From positions 36,402 to 43,329 of the forward strand of contig DJFR01000098.1 in the NCBI GenBank assembly GCA_002432545.1: DNA of 6,928 nucleotides, read 5' to 3'. Positions 6,270-6,928 of the stretch are shown in pieces. The DNA is from Flammeovirgaceae bacterium UBA5867. Its GTDB lineage: Bacteria > Bacteroidota > Bacteroidia > Cytophagales > Cyclobacteriaceae. The notes under the pieces were generated by a model. The model ran no database searches. It saw nothing but the letters and a program-made list of their open reading frames with translations, and had not been told where the DNA came from. Both the position numbers and the translations under genes were made by a program. The first letter of the stretch is position 1. Each line of letters begins with the position of its first letter.

Positions 6270-6928
6270 ATGAAGAAACTCCTGGTACTTGTTATGTGTG
6301 GCATGCTGGCAACAATGGCATGGGCACAGCCTAAAAAGAAACAATCCGGTAACCCTGTATTTGAAGGATGGTACGCTGATCCGGAGGCTGTAATCTTCGG
6401 AAAAAAATACTGGATATACCCTACATTTTCCGCACGGTATGAAAAACAGGTATTCTTTGATGCATTCTCATCCACCGATCTTGTGAATTGGACAAAGCAC
6501 GAACGTATACTGGACACTGCTTCTGTCAAATGGGCGAAGCGTGCGGTATGGGCGCCAGCCGTAGTAGAGAAAGACGGAAAGTATTATATATTTTTCGGAG
6601 CCAATGATATTCAGAACGACCAGGAGTACGGTGGCATTGGTGTTGCCGTGGCAGACCGGCCGGAGGGACCTTTCAAAGACCTGTTAGGCCGACCGTTGAT
6701 TGACAAGTTTCACAACGGGGCACAGCCGATCGACCAGTTTGTTTTTAAAGACAAAGATGGTTCGTGGTATATATTCTATGGGGGCTGGAGACACTGTAAT
6801 GTAGCGCGACTCAACGATACCTTTACAGGCTTTATTCCGTTTGAAGATGGAACAACTTTCAAGGAAATTACTCCGGAAGGATATGTGGAAGGACCGTTCA
6901 TGTTTATACGCAATGGTAAATATTACTT
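6270..6928 (+). CDS. Secreted GH43 family glycosidase, N-terminal part (runs off window end)
   Basis: The frame is open from the ATG at 6270 to the window end, giving 219 complete codons of a longer protein. Residues 1-19 form a signal peptide ending in AWA before Gln20, so the enzyme is exported. The rest is a GH43 five-bladed beta-propeller. All three expected active-site acids can be placed: base Asp37 in GWYADPEAV, the pKa-setting Asp155 in AQPIDQFVF, and the acid Glu208 in YVEGPF. WAPAVVEKDGKYYIFF (94-109) is the typical blade-two motif. GH43 enzymes invert the linkage and act on arabinofuranosides, beta-xylosides or galactans; the subfamily cannot be fixed from this part. No Shine-Dalgarno sequence is seen, and the spacer of 39 bp holds no clear promoter, so it may be expressed from upstream. 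With the GH105 enzyme it suggests pectin or hemicellulose breakdown. Confidence 0.92.
   Translation, partial: MKKLLVLVMCGMLATMAWAQPKKKQSGNPVFEGWYADPEAVIFGKKYWIYPTFSARYEKQVFFDAFSSTDLVNWTKHERILDTASVKWAKRAVWAPAVVEKDGKYYIFFGANDIQNDQEYGGIGVAVADRPEGPFKDLLGRPLIDKFHNGAQPIDQFVFKDKDGSWYIFYGGWRHCNVARLNDTFTGFIPFEDGTTFKEITPEGYVEGPFMFIRNGKYY

Noticed and set aside
5987..6529. 180-codon - strand frame across the orphan protein and the GH43 start
   Set aside because: It is a shadow antisense to two better supported genes, including the GH43 signal peptide and the start of its catalytic domain.

Overview
The window reads as chromosomal DNA from a member of the Bacteroidota, probably a soil- or plant-associated one near the Chitinophagaceae; the genus is a guess. 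The grounds are moderate G+C with AT-rich spacers, start codons without Shine-Dalgarno sequences, a promoter of the Bacteroidetes type (TTTG, 19 bp, CAAATTTG) in front of one gene, a lipoprotein with an acidic Lys-Asp-Asp-Glu stretch right after its lipid-bearing cysteine, and several glycoside hydrolases of families common in this phylum.

All seven genes lie on the + strand. Positions 1-339 hold the 3' end of a GH63/MGH1-like glucosidase, followed by a terminator hairpin (388-425). A 652-bp AT-rich gap (340-991) contains a small palindrome, one candidate promoter and a patch dense in hairpins. A secreted GH105 unsaturated glycuronyl hydrolase follows (992-2071), then a 200-bp spacer with a long imperfect inverted repeat. 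A YegD-type Hsp70 ATPase (2287-3543) has its own promoter. After a 260-bp spacer comes an S41 (C-terminal processing) peptidase lipoprotein (3804-5246), closed by a strong terminator (5274-5308). The last group is a GNAT acetyltransferase (5382-5837), a 125-residue protein of unknown function (5853-6230) and the start of a secreted GH43 glycosidase (6270 to the window end). Its gaps are only 15 and 39 bp, so these three may be cotranscribed.

Three of the seven genes are carbohydrate-active enzymes. GH105 and GH43 enzymes fit the trimming of plant pectin or hemicellulose fragments. The window has no SusC/SusD pair, sulfatase, sugar transporter or sensor, so it is not a recognisable polysaccharide utilisation locus by itself. 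The YegD-like chaperone, peptidase and acetyltransferase have no evident functional tie to the hydrolases. I see no CRISPR array, tRNA, rRNA, insertion sequence or phage gene. I do not see convincing evidence of a new multi-gene system; the open questions are the non-coding repeats, the hairpin patch and the orphan 125-residue protein.
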